Shown: positions 1-6,395 of the stretch, piece after piece
Numbering within the stretch: position 1 is the stretch's first letter
Layout of the letters: every line of letters begins with the position of its first letter
Source of the DNA: Nitrososphaerota archaeon
Lineage (GTDB): Archaea; Thermoproteota; Nitrososphaeria; Nitrososphaerales; Gagatemarchaeaceae
Reading direction: 5' to 3'
Assembly: GCA_016200025.1 (NCBI GenBank)
Contig: JACQFO010000102.1
Span: 1-7,029, forward strand
DNA length: 7,029 nucleotides
Notes under the pieces: model-generated
What the model saw: only the letters and a program-made list of their open reading frames with translations
Told to the model about the DNA's origin: nothing
Database searches by the model: none
Made by a program: the position numbers and the translations under genes

Positions 1-33
1 GAAGCCTACGGGGTAGTTCCTGGGGGAAGAGGG

Positions 34-633
34 ATGGGCCGGCTTCGGAGGTCGTTTTTTTCCACTGATTCACCAAGTGTCGCGAGAGAGCTGATTGGGA
101 AGAGGGTCGTTCGGGTCCTCGGCGGCGAGAAGTTGGCGGGTCTGATCGTCGAGGCTGAGGCCTACCGCGGGGCGGACGACCCGGCGAGCCACGCCTTCAG
201 GGGAAAAACGCAAAGGACCTCAGTGATGTTTGGCGAACCCGGGCACGCCTATGTCTATTTCACGTATGGGAACCATTGGTGTCTCAACTTGACTGCCGAG
301 CCCGAGGGGGTCCCGGCCGCGGTCCTGGTCAGGGCCCTGGAGCCCCAAGAGGGGTTGAAGGTCATGATGAAGAACAGGGGCGTGGACAAGGTATTGGATG
401 TGGCCAGTGGACCCGGAAAACTGACGCGTGCCCTGGGGATCGGCGGGGAGTTCAACGGCGAGGACCTCGTGACGTCCAAGCGGCTGTTCCTTGAAGACGG
501 CAAAGACCCGAAGCGAATTGGAAGGAGTTCGAGGGTGGGAATCAGGGTAGGACTGGAAAAACAATGGAGGTTCTTCGCCGAAGGAAGCCCATACGTTTCC
601 AGGGCCAAGCCGTCGCCCTCGCGGAACGCATAA
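34..633 (+). CDS. 3-methyladenine DNA glycosylase (AAG/MPG family)
   Basis: This 199-residue protein is a monofunctional base-excision repair glycosylase of the AAG/MPG family, which removes alkylated and deaminated purines such as 3-methyladenine and hypoxanthine. Family motifs occur in order: ARELIGK (17-23); VEAEAY (39-44), with E42 in the position of human catalytic E125 and Y44 in that of the base-stacking Y127; DPASHA (49-54), with H53 matching human H136; MFGEPG (65-70); and YVYFTYG (73-79), with Y78 matching the intercalating Y162 and N85 matching N169. GPGKLTRALGI (126-136) and the RVGI and WRFF segments complete the fold. Length is normal for a prokaryotic member. The ATG at 34 follows a purine-rich GGGGGAAGAGGG stretch and gives the usual N-terminus. 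The frame stays open to base 1, so a start upstream of the window cannot be excluded. It ends 28 bases before the tRNA gene on the same strand. The Glu and Tyr residues are visible; activity is inferred from the family. Confidence 0.95.
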   Translation: MGRLRRSFFSTDSPSVARELIGKRVVRVLGGEKLAGLIVEAEAYRGADDPASHAFRGKTQRTSVMFGEPGHAYVYFTYGNHWCLNLTAEPEGVPAAVLVRALEPQEGLKVMMKNRGVDKVLDVASGPGKLTRALGIGGEFNGEDLVTSKRLFLEDGKDPKRIGRSSRVGIRVGLEKQWRFFAEGSPYVSRAKPSPSRNA

Positions 634-661
634 CTAATGCTTGGCGCGGAGCAGAATTCGT

Positions 662-753
662 GGGGTCGTCGGCTAGTCTGGTCTAGGCTTTCAGCCTTGG
701 GTCGCGCGAAGCAAGAACGCTGAAGATCCCCGGTTCAAATCCGGGCGACCCCA
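662..753 (+). tRNA. tRNA-Pro (anticodon UGG) with a 16-nt intron
   Basis: A full cloverleaf can be folded by hand. The acceptor stem is GGGGTCG (662-668) with CGACCCC (746-752). The D stem is GGCT (671-674) with GGCT (686-689), including two G-U pairs, and the D loop has GG at 680-681. The anticodon stem is TCAGC (691-695) with GCTGA (719-723). The variable loop has 5 nt, and the T arm is CCCGG-TTCAAAT-CCGGG (729-745). The discriminator is A753 and CCA is not encoded. The region between the anticodon stem strands is 23 nt instead of 7. Removing 702-717 leaves a normal loop, CTTGGGC, with anticodon TGG at 698-700. A different intron placement by one base would leave the anticodon unchanged. 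A weak AT-rich stretch at about 628-636 is the only promoter candidate. Confidence 0.93.
702..717 (+). other. tRNA-Pro intron with bulge-helix-bulge splice motif
   Basis: The 16-nt intron sits between tRNA positions 37 and 38, the canonical archaeal site. The precursor forms a clean bulge-helix-bulge. The 4-bp central helix is CTTG (696-699) with CAAG (712-715), flanked by 3-nt bulges GGT (700-702) and AAC (716-718). The anticodon stem lies on one side and a 9-nt loop on the other. The splicing endonuclease would cut after the second base of each bulge, giving exactly 702-717. The part beyond the central helix is very short and forms no further stable stem. Confidence 0.88.
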
Positions 754-785
754 TCATAGCTTTACTGAATTCGAGTTATCATACC

Positions 786-809
786 GTTAAATACAATTGA
801 CAACGGAGG
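786..809 (+). promoter_or_regulatory. Probable promoter and RBS region of the wHTH/ATP-cone gene
   Basis: An AT-rich box, GTTAAATAC (786-794), lies about 30 bases before the TTG start at 822. That is the spacing expected for an archaeal TATA box with a start site near 815-818 and an almost leaderless mRNA. A GGAGG at 805-809 could instead act as a ribosome-binding site, about 12 bases from the TTG, if transcription starts further upstream. The two readings exclude each other, and sequence alone does not decide. The stretch GACAACG (799-805) recurs just before the nrdJ start. Confidence 0.5.
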
Positions 810-821
810 CACGACCTACCC

Positions 822-2909
822 TTGCAGGCAGCTCCCAGGCGCGTCAAGACGATCTACAGCGTCATCGCCTCCCCGCAAAGGCTCGAGATTCTCAGGATAC
901 TGAACATCAAAGGCCCGCTGACCTACAGTGCGCTCAAGACGCTGGCTGGCTTCAAGTCGAAGAAGGAGTCGGGGAAGTTCGCCTACCACTTGAGGAAGCT
1001 CGTGAAACAGCTCCTGATTCAGCTGAACAGGCAGGAGAGAAAGTACACCGTAACAAACCTGGGCAGGCTCGTCCTGAACCTGACTCGCCAGATAGAGGAG
1101 CAGTCCCTCGTGGAGAGCGGGAAGCTCTACGTCAGAACCTCGCACCAGACCATGGAGGAGTTCAACGCCAACAAGATCCTCCAGTCGCTGGTCAAGGAGG
1201 CGGGGATGCCCGTCGAGCTGGCACAGAAGATCACCAGCGAGACCGAATCGAGGCTCTACAAGTTTCAGACCCAATACCTGACGGCCCCTCTCATACGCGA
1301 GATCGTCAACGCCCTTCTGGTCGAGCACAGCATGGAGGAGTACAGGCACAAGCTGACCAGGCTCGGGATGCCCATCTACGACGTTACACAACTTCTGGGC
1401 AAGGCCGGGGACGACGGAGGGAACGTCGAGGCTCTCGTCCACCAGACGGGGAAGCAGGTCTTCTCGGAGTACCTACTCCTGGAGCAGCTCCCCAGGGACG
1501 TCGCAGACGCGCACCTCTCGGGGGACATTCACATAACCAACGCCGGGTCCTGGGGGCTCACCCCCGACACCGTCTTCGTGGACCTTCTCTCGGTCAGGAG
1601 CGCGGGGCTGAACCCAAGGGGAAGGATCGTCAACACCTCGATGATACCCAGCCCGGAGAACGCAGAGAGGGCCCTCGGGATAGTCGTCAACATGTCCGCG
1701 ATGCTGACTAGGGAGGTCTCCGACGAGGTGACCTTCAGGAACTTCCTCCAATACCTGGGCCCCTTCTGCAAGTCCAGGGGGAAGAGGGAGTTGGAGTCGC
1801 TTCTGTTGAGGTTCCTTGAGACCATTAGCTCGCCGATCGCCGGTGCGCAGGCCCCCTCCATCAGCCTTGAGCTCAACCCCTACAAGCACGACGACGTGGG
1901 AAGAGAAGTCCTGGACAGGACGCTGGACGCAGCGCTCGGGGCCTACAGGAGCTTCGTCGAGGAGACCCCGAGGCCCGACGTGAGGCTCCTCCTTGCCAAG
2001 CCAAACAGGGTAGATGAGACGAAGACACTGAAAGACGCGGCCTCGATAATCTTCAATGGCGGCAGGATAGGCTTCTTCTCCTCTGACCAGAGGAGGAGCT
2101 TCCTTGGGCTCAATGCGAACATCCTGGGGCAGGAGTCCCAGGCCGACAACGTCAGCGTCCTCCACGGCTTGAGCCTTAACCTCCCGCGCCTGGCCTACGA
2201 TTCGAACGCGGACGAGACCTACTTCCGGGCGAAGCTCGCCCTTCTCATCAGCGTGGCGGTCGATGCGCTGTCGACGAGGAGGAGGCTCATCGAGAGGACC
2301 CTGAAGAGGGGCCTGCTCCCGTCCCTGGCGGCCGGCTCGGACGCGATCACTTCCGACACCATGCCTCTGATAATGAATCTGGTGGGCCTCGACGAGACCC
2401 TCGCGAGCTTGATAAGGGACCCGACTACGGCCTCCAGGTTCCAGCTGGCGGACAAGATCGTCGGGACCGCGGGCCAGGTCGCGGACGAGAAGTCCACGAA
2501 GATCGACAGGCTGGGAGTCGCGATGCTCGACCTAGACGGGGCGCAGAGGTTGTCAGCGCTCGACTCCGAGAAGTATGGAAAGGCGAACCTGCAGCCCCTG
2601 CTGAAGGGGGCCTACACTCAGGCGCCCAAGCTCGTGCTGGCCGACCTTGAGAACCCCGAAAAGATGGAGTACATGACCAAGCTCTCATCGGGCCTTCATG
2701 GAGGCCTCTCGGTGACCCTCGACGGCTCCGCGGAGGAGGTCAGGGGCGTGTACAACATGATCCTGAACGCGACGCCGAAGCTTCCGTACTTCAAAGTCGA
2801 CAGGACGATCTCCTATTGCAGGAACTGCGGGGCGAAGCTCGCGCAGAACTCGACCAGATGCAGGAGATGCAAGTCCGTGGCAGCGGCGCAATATTCGACA
2901 GCGGCCTAA
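822..2909 (+). CDS. wHTH / ATP-cone-like / inactive NrdD-like / zinc-site protein
   Basis: This is a 695-residue composite protein. Residues about 8-90 form an archaeal winged helix (ASPQRLEILRIL at 16-27 opens it), suggesting DNA binding. Residues about 102-192 resemble an ATP-cone, but the usual VxKRDG nucleotide motif reads VRTSHQ (104-109); the following F114-N115 and K118-I119 fit the family. Residues about 200-660 resemble the class III reductase NrdD: AHLSGDIHI (230-238), SLNLPRLA (451-458) and a late GGLSV strand (627-631). C666, C669, C680 and C683 match the NrdD zinc site. C316 is the only other cysteine, and the protein ends 12 residues after C683, before the glycyl-radical segment would occur, so reductase activity is unlikely. 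The TTG at 822 puts the helix-turn-helix at the N-terminus. The gene lies 152 bases upstream of nrdJ on the same strand. Automatic annotation might call it anaerobic reductase; a nucleotide-responsive regulator is more likely, by inference. Confidence 0.85.
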   Translation: MQAAPRRVKTIYSVIASPQRLEILRILNIKGPLTYSALKTLAGFKSKKESGKFAYHLRKLVKQLLIQLNRQERKYTVTNLGRLVLNLTRQIEEQSLVESGKLYVRTSHQTMEEFNANKILQSLVKEAGMPVELAQKITSETESRLYKFQTQYLTAPLIREIVNALLVEHSMEEYRHKLTRLGMPIYDVTQLLGKAGDDGGNVEALVHQTGKQVFSEYLLLEQLPRDVADAHLSGDIHITNAGSWGLTPDTVFVDLLSVRSAGLNPRGRIVNTSMIPSPENAERALGIVVNMSAMLTREVSDEVTFRNFLQYLGPFCKSRGKRELESLLLRFLETISSPIAGAQAPSISLELNPYKHDDVGREVLDRTLDAALGAYRSFVEETPRPDVRLLLAKPNRVDETKTLKDAASIIFNGGRIGFFSSDQRRSFLGLNANILGQESQADNVSVLHGLSLNLPRLAYDSNADETYFRAKLALLISVAVDALSTRRRLIERTLKRGLLPSLAAGSDAITSDTMPLIMNLVGLDETLASLIRDPTTASRFQLADKIVGTAGQVADEKSTKIDRLGVAMLDLDGAQRLSALDSEKYGKANLQPLLKGAYTQAPKLVLADLENPEKMEYMTKLSSGLHGGLSVTLDGSAEEVRGVYNMILNATPKLPYFKVDRTISYCRNCGAKLAQNSTRCRRCKSVAAAQYSTAA

Positions 2910-2913
2910 GCAG

Positions 2914-2928
2914 GTTAATCCGCTTAAC
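2914..2928. repeat. Inverted repeat GTTAA-N5-TTAAC after the wHTH/ATP-cone gene
   Basis: A perfect 5-bp inverted repeat with a 5-base spacer begins 5 bases after the stop codon at 2907-2909. It could be a protein-binding site or part of the 3' end of the upstream transcript. No T-run follows directly, so it does not look like a terminator. A similar arrangement with one mismatch, GTTAA-N6-TTGAC, covers the TATA region of the upstream gene (786-801). The arms are short, so chance is possible. Confidence 0.3.
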
Positions 2929-3022
2929 ATCCTGTCAAAAAGAGTTCACTGCGAATCGCCTCATGTCGCGGAACCATCGGATCGGACCCCTGCTTGGTTG
3001 TCAACACCGGGTGAGCCAAGAT

Positions 3023-3036
3023 GAGATATATATCTC
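3023..3036 (+). promoter_or_regulatory. nrdJ TATA box within a perfect 14-bp palindrome
   Basis: GAGATATATATCTC is a perfect palindrome that contains an obvious archaeal TATA box. Its centre lies about 32 bases before the ATG at 3062, so transcription should start at about 3055-3060 and the mRNA should be leaderless or nearly so. No Shine-Dalgarno sequence occurs before the ATG, which agrees. A third GAGAT half-site follows at 3039-3043, in inverted orientation to the ATCTC at 3032-3036. TATA boxes are often partly self-complementary, but the GAG/CTC flanks extend the symmetry beyond the AT core. A repressor bound here would block TBP. Confidence 0.7.
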
Positions 3037-3061
3037 GGGAGATGGGGTCAAAGACAACGTT

Positions 3062-6000
3062 ATGACGTCAATCGTTGAAGAACCACGGGACTCTCCGAAC
3101 GCCGGAGGACAAAAAGAGGTACGCCTCCCGCCGGAAACGCTGGCGGCCTTCGGCGGAGACGAACTGCGCTCAAGGGTCTTCTATGAGAAGTACGCCCTGA
3201 GGGACGCCCAAGGGAAGCAGGTGGAAAAAGTCCCCGACGACCTGTGGCGGAGGGTCGCGAGAGAGCTTGCGTCACCTGAGAAGGACGATGAGAAGAGGAA
3301 GGAGTGGGCGTCGAGGTTCTACTGGCTGCTTCAGGACTACCGGTTCGTTCCGGGAGGGAGGATCCTCTTCGGGGCCGGGCAGCCCAGGAAGTCAACGTTG
3401 CTCAATTGCCTCGACGGGGACACAGAGGTTCTCGTGAGAGAGTCCGTCGAGAGCACAAGACAGCTTCTAGGTTACAACGACTCGTTGATCTCCGAAACAA
3501 AGCAGGTGGCATCCACGGTAAGCAGAGCCAGGATAAGGGACATAGTAGGGAAGGAGGTGGAAATCCTGACCAAGGCCGGTTGGAGGCTGGTGAAGTTCAG
3601 CTCTTATGGGAGGCAGCCGATCTACAGGGTCATCCTCAGGACTGGGGACGAGTTCGTCGCGACCGCCAATCACGAGTGGCCGATATTCTATCAGAGTAAG
3701 CAGCGGCCATCGAAGGTCACCACACTCTCCCTGAAGGGAAAGAGTCTCTTCGTATCTCTCCCTGATAGACCGGAGACCAACCAAGAATTCAGAGACGGCG
3801 TCGTCCATGGAGTAATCTATGGAGATGGGTCCAGGAACTCTGCGGCTACTACCTACGGAGTTTACCTGTTCGGTGGAGATAGGGACTTGGTCGCCCACCT
3901 CAAGGATTACGGGCACGTTGTAGAGTACTCGGGGAAGAACCCGAGGCTCAAGGGAGCGATGCACGTTGGCGGCATCAGGTCCAGGTTCAATCTCAAGCAA
4001 ATCCCGCCGACCGAAGTCTCCGCTTCATACTGGTACGGGTTCATAGTGGGCCTCATCGCAACCGACGGCCACTGTTCGTCTAATGGCCAGGTCGGGATAG
4101 ACCAAGCCAATCTAACTGACCTGAAAGTGATTCGGGAACAACTTGCGAGGATAGGGATGTTCCCCAATAAGATCTTCAGGTCAAGAGTAAGGAACCCCTT
4201 CAATGGGAAGGAAGCGCCGCTATTTCGCTTCAACATCTCGAAATTCTCCATGAGAGAGGCAGACTTGCTGAGAGGGGACCACAGAGAAAGATTCTCCATG
4301 AGAAGAATCACAAAGAAGGTCGGAAACCATGTGAGAGTCAAGGAGGTAATCCCTGTCAACGAGGAGAGAGAGGTGTACTGTTGTACCGAACAGGAGACAC
4401 ATACATTCACGATAGGCAACGGAATCCTCACGGGGAACTGTTACTTCTTCAAAATCAAGGAGGACTCCATAGAGGCGATCTTCGACTGGTGCAAGGAGGC
4501 GGCGAGGACCTACAGCCTCGGAGGAGGCGTCGGCACCGACATCTCGGTGTTGAGGCCCAAGGGAGCCCCGGTCAACAACTCGGCGATCTACAGCTCCGGC
4601 TCGGTCTCGTTCATGGAGCTCCTGTCGACGACGACCGGGACCATAGGCCAGGCGGGAAGGAGGGGAGCCCTGATGATAACGATCAGGGTAGACCACCCGG
4701 ACGTCATGGACTTCATCGGCGTCAAGAAGGACCTGAAGAAGGTCAACTACGCCAACATCTCAGTGAAGATCACGGACGACTTCATGAAGGCAGTCGAAGC
4801 GGACGCGGACTTCCAGTTGCGGTTCAAGAACGAGAAGGCGGAGATGACGAGGGTGGTGAAGGCCAGGGACGTCTGGAAGTCGCTGATCAGGGGGGCGTGG
4901 CAGTCCGCTGAGCCCGGCGTCCTGTTCTGGGATTCGATCAAGAGGGAGTCCACCACGGAGTACAACGGGATGGAGGTGCAGGGGGTCAATCCGTGCAGCG
5001 AGCAGACCCTCGAAAGCTACGGCTGCTGCTGCCTTGGTTCGGTCAACCTGAGCTCCTTCGTCAAGGAGCCCTTCACCGAGAAGGCGAGCATCGACTGGGA
5101 CTCGCTGGCGAGGGCGACGCAATACGGGGTGAGGTTCCTCGACAACGTCCTGGACTACAACGCAGAGAGGCACCCGCTGCCCCAGCAGAAGGACGCTTCG
5201 CTCCTCAGCAGGAGGATAGGGATCGGGATCACTGGCCTGGGAGACATGCTGATCAAGCTGGGGTTGAAGTACGATGAAGATTCGACCATCGGGTTCGTCG
5301 ACCACCTCTTTGAGAGGATCAAGAACCTGATCTACGCCAACTCCACCGAGCTGGCCAAGGAAAAGGGAAGCTTCCCCGCCTTCGACGCAGAGAAGCACCT
5401 GGCCCAGCCCTTCGTGTCCAGGATGGACGAGAAGGTGAAGGAGAAAATCAGGACCCAGGGGATAAGGAACGCTGCCATAACGACCATCCCGCCGGTCGGC
5501 TCTGGTTCGATACTCGCGGGGTGCTCGAGCGGGGTCGAGCCGGTCTTTGCCCTCTCCTACACAAGGAGGAGCAAGTCCCTCAGCGAGGGGGAGTTCAAGG
5601 TCTTCCACCCGCTGGTCAAGGAGTACATGGCGGCCACGGGGACGAGGGACGAGGGACAGCTGCCCAACGACTTCGTGACTTCTCACCAGATTAGGCCAGA
5701 GATGAGGGTGAAGATGCAGGCGACGATACAGAAGCACATCGACACCGCGATTTCAAGCACGGTCAACCTGCCCCAGGAGATCACCCCGGAAGAGGTCGAG
5801 AAGATCTACATGCTGGCGTGGAGGATGGGGTGCAAGGGCATTACTGTCTACAGGGAAGGGAGCAGGGAGGGAATCCTGGAGACGGATAAGGTGGCGAAGA
5901 AAGTGGAGCAGCAGAAGGCCGCCTTCGAGCGCCCGAGGATGATGGAGGGGAGGACGCTCAAGCTCAAGCTTCCACAGGGAGGGCTCTACCTCACAGCGAA

Positions 6001-6394
6001 CCTGGTCAACGGAGAGTTGAAGGAGGTCTTCGTGACCCTGGGCAAGTCCGGCGGGGACGAGAAGGCCGACGCCGAGGCCCTAGGAAGGCTCGTGAGCCTC
6101 TACCTCCAGCACGGAGGCGACATCAAGAGCGTAATCTCGACGCTCAAAGGGATCAAGGGCAAGTATGTTTCCTGGGACGAGGGGACGCAGCTCCTCTCGA
6201 TACCCGACGCGGTCGCGAAGGCCCTGGAGATCATGACGATTAGCCGGGTGGTGAAGGAGCCAGCGGCAGTGGTCCAGGGAGGCCGGGGGCAGTTCTCTCA
6301 GGGAGGGACATGCCCGGACTGCCATGAGAGCAGCCTCATCTTTGAGAACGGATGCTACCGCTGCAACAACTGCGGATACTCGAAGTGTGAGTGA
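3062..6394 (+). CDS. nrdJ: Class II (B12-dependent) ribonucleotide reductase with intein
   Basis: The 1110-residue precursor splices to a 766-residue class II reductase, a normal family length. It makes deoxyribonucleotides using adenosylcobalamin and needs no oxygen. Motifs by precursor residue: redox C460 at the splice junction; GGGVGTD (487-493); GRRGALM (532-538); HPDVMDFI (545-552); NPCSE (643-647), with N643, radical C645 and E647; C655-C657 before LGSVNL, where C656 probably pairs with C460; RRIGIGITGLGDML (717-730); PPVGSGS (810-816); STVNLP (899-904); and GCKGITVYREGS (923-934). A TSCPD domain follows (about 965-1058). The tail has six cysteines (1084, 1087, 1098, 1101, 1104, 1109), as in other class II enzymes, for zinc binding or thiol transfer. 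No N-terminal ATP-cone precedes the reductase N-domain (about 35-115). The ATG at 3062 was chosen because it lies at the right distance from the TATA box; the frame is open upstream to 2816. Confidence 0.96.
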   Translation: MTSIVEEPRDSPNAGGQKEVRLPPETLAAFGGDELRSRVFYEKYALRDAQGKQVEKVPDDLWRRVARELASPEKDDEKRKEWASRFYWLLQDYRFVPGGRILFGAGQPRKSTLLNCLDGDTEVLVRESVESTRQLLGYNDSLISETKQVASTVSRARIRDIVGKEVEILTKAGWRLVKFSSYGRQPIYRVILRTGDEFVATANHEWPIFYQSKQRPSKVTTLSLKGKSLFVSLPDRPETNQEFRDGVVHGVIYGDGSRNSAATTYGVYLFGGDRDLVAHLKDYGHVVEYSGKNPRLKGAMHVGGIRSRFNLKQIPPTEVSASYWYGFIVGLIATDGHCSSNGQVGIDQANLTDLKVIREQLARIGMFPNKIFRSRVRNPFNGKEAPLFRFNISKFSMREADLLRGDHRERFSMRRITKKVGNHVRVKEVIPVNEEREVYCCTEQETHTFTIGNGILTGNCYFFKIKEDSIEAIFDWCKEAARTYSLGGGVGTDISVLRPKGAPVNNSAIYSSGSVSFMELLSTTTGTIGQAGRRGALMITIRVDHPDVMDFIGVKKDLKKVNYANISVKITDDFMKAVEADADFQLRFKNEKAEMTRVVKARDVWKSLIRGAWQSAEPGVLFWDSIKRESTTEYNGMEVQGVNPCSEQTLESYGCCCLGSVNLSSFVKEPFTEKASIDWDSLARATQYGVRFLDNVLDYNAERHPLPQQKDASLLSRRIGIGITGLGDMLIKLGLKYDEDSTIGFVDHLFERIKNLIYANSTELAKEKGSFPAFDAEKHLAQPFVSRMDEKVKEKIRTQGIRNAAITTIPPVGSGSILAGCSSGVEPVFALSYTRRSKSLSEGEFKVFHPLVKEYMAATGTRDEGQLPNDFVTSHQIRPEMRVKMQATIQKHIDTAISSTVNLPQEITPEEVEKIYMLAWRMGCKGITVYREGSREGILETDKVAKKVEQQKAAFERPRMMEGRTLKLKLPQGGLYLTANLVNGELKEVFVTLGKSGGDEKADAEALGRLVSLYLQHGGDIKSVISTLKGIKGKYVSWDEGTQLLSIPDAVAKALEIMTISRVVKEPAAVVQGGRGQFSQGGTCPDCHESSLIFENGCYRCNNCGYSKCE
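3407..4438 (+). mobile_element. Intein with LAGLIDADG homing endonuclease in nrdJ
   Basis: A 344-residue intein covers precursor residues C116 to N459. Block A starts CLDGDTEV (116-123). Block B is TANH (201-204), with T201 and H204. The two LAGLIDADG motifs are GVIYGDG (250-256) and FIVGLIATDG (327-336), with acidic D255 and D335, so the endonuclease looks intact. Block F is VYCC...THTF (438-449), with Cys where many inteins have Asp. Block G is GILTGN followed by C460. The penultimate residue is Gly (G458), not the usual His. C116, N459 and the +1 Cys are all present, so splicing is chemically possible. The extein join would read LLN-CYFF, directly before the redox cysteine. Base composition drops inside: 27 of 60 G/C at 4261-4320 against 43 of 60 at 4861-4920, counted by hand on two chosen stretches, which suggests separate acquisition. 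Confidence 0.95.
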
Positions 6395-6395
6395 G

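Noticed and set aside
654..773. GAATTCG at 654-660 and again at 767-773, flanking the tRNA gene like short direct repeats
   Set aside because: Seven bases are too few to claim a target duplication or attachment site, and no integrase or element lies beside them.
885..893. GAGATTCTC inside the winged-helix coding region, resembling the nrdJ promoter half-sites
   Set aside because: It encodes the conserved Leu-Glu-Ile-Leu run of the helix-turn-helix domain and is best explained by coding constraint.
797..1711. Plus-strand open frame of 304 codons overlapping the wHTH/ATP-cone gene
   Set aside because: Its composition is Arg/Gln/Gly-rich low complexity typical of a shifted frame in GC-rich DNA, and the other frame encodes recognisable domains.
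822..2909. Annotation of this gene as a working anaerobic (class III) ribonucleotide reductase
   Set aside because: The glycyl-radical site is absent, the catalytic cysteine pair is missing, and no nrdG activase is visible in the window.
2816..3061. Open frame continuing 82 codons upstream of the chosen nrdJ start, overlapping the end of the wHTH gene
   Set aside because: The strong TATA box at 3023-3036 lies inside it, and its first codons are an out-of-frame reading of the zinc-site codons of the upstream gene. The ATG at 3062 fits a leaderless mRNA.
3063..3070. TGACGTCA palindrome over the nrdJ start codon, flanked by CAACG and CGTTG
   Set aside because: The outer arms are not centred on the inner palindrome, and the sequence is constrained by coding. 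It is too weak to list as an operator.
4760..5737. Long open frame of 325 codons on the minus strand inside nrdJ
   Set aside because: It is antisense to clear reductase motifs, is a by-product of high GC, and shows no recognisable domain.
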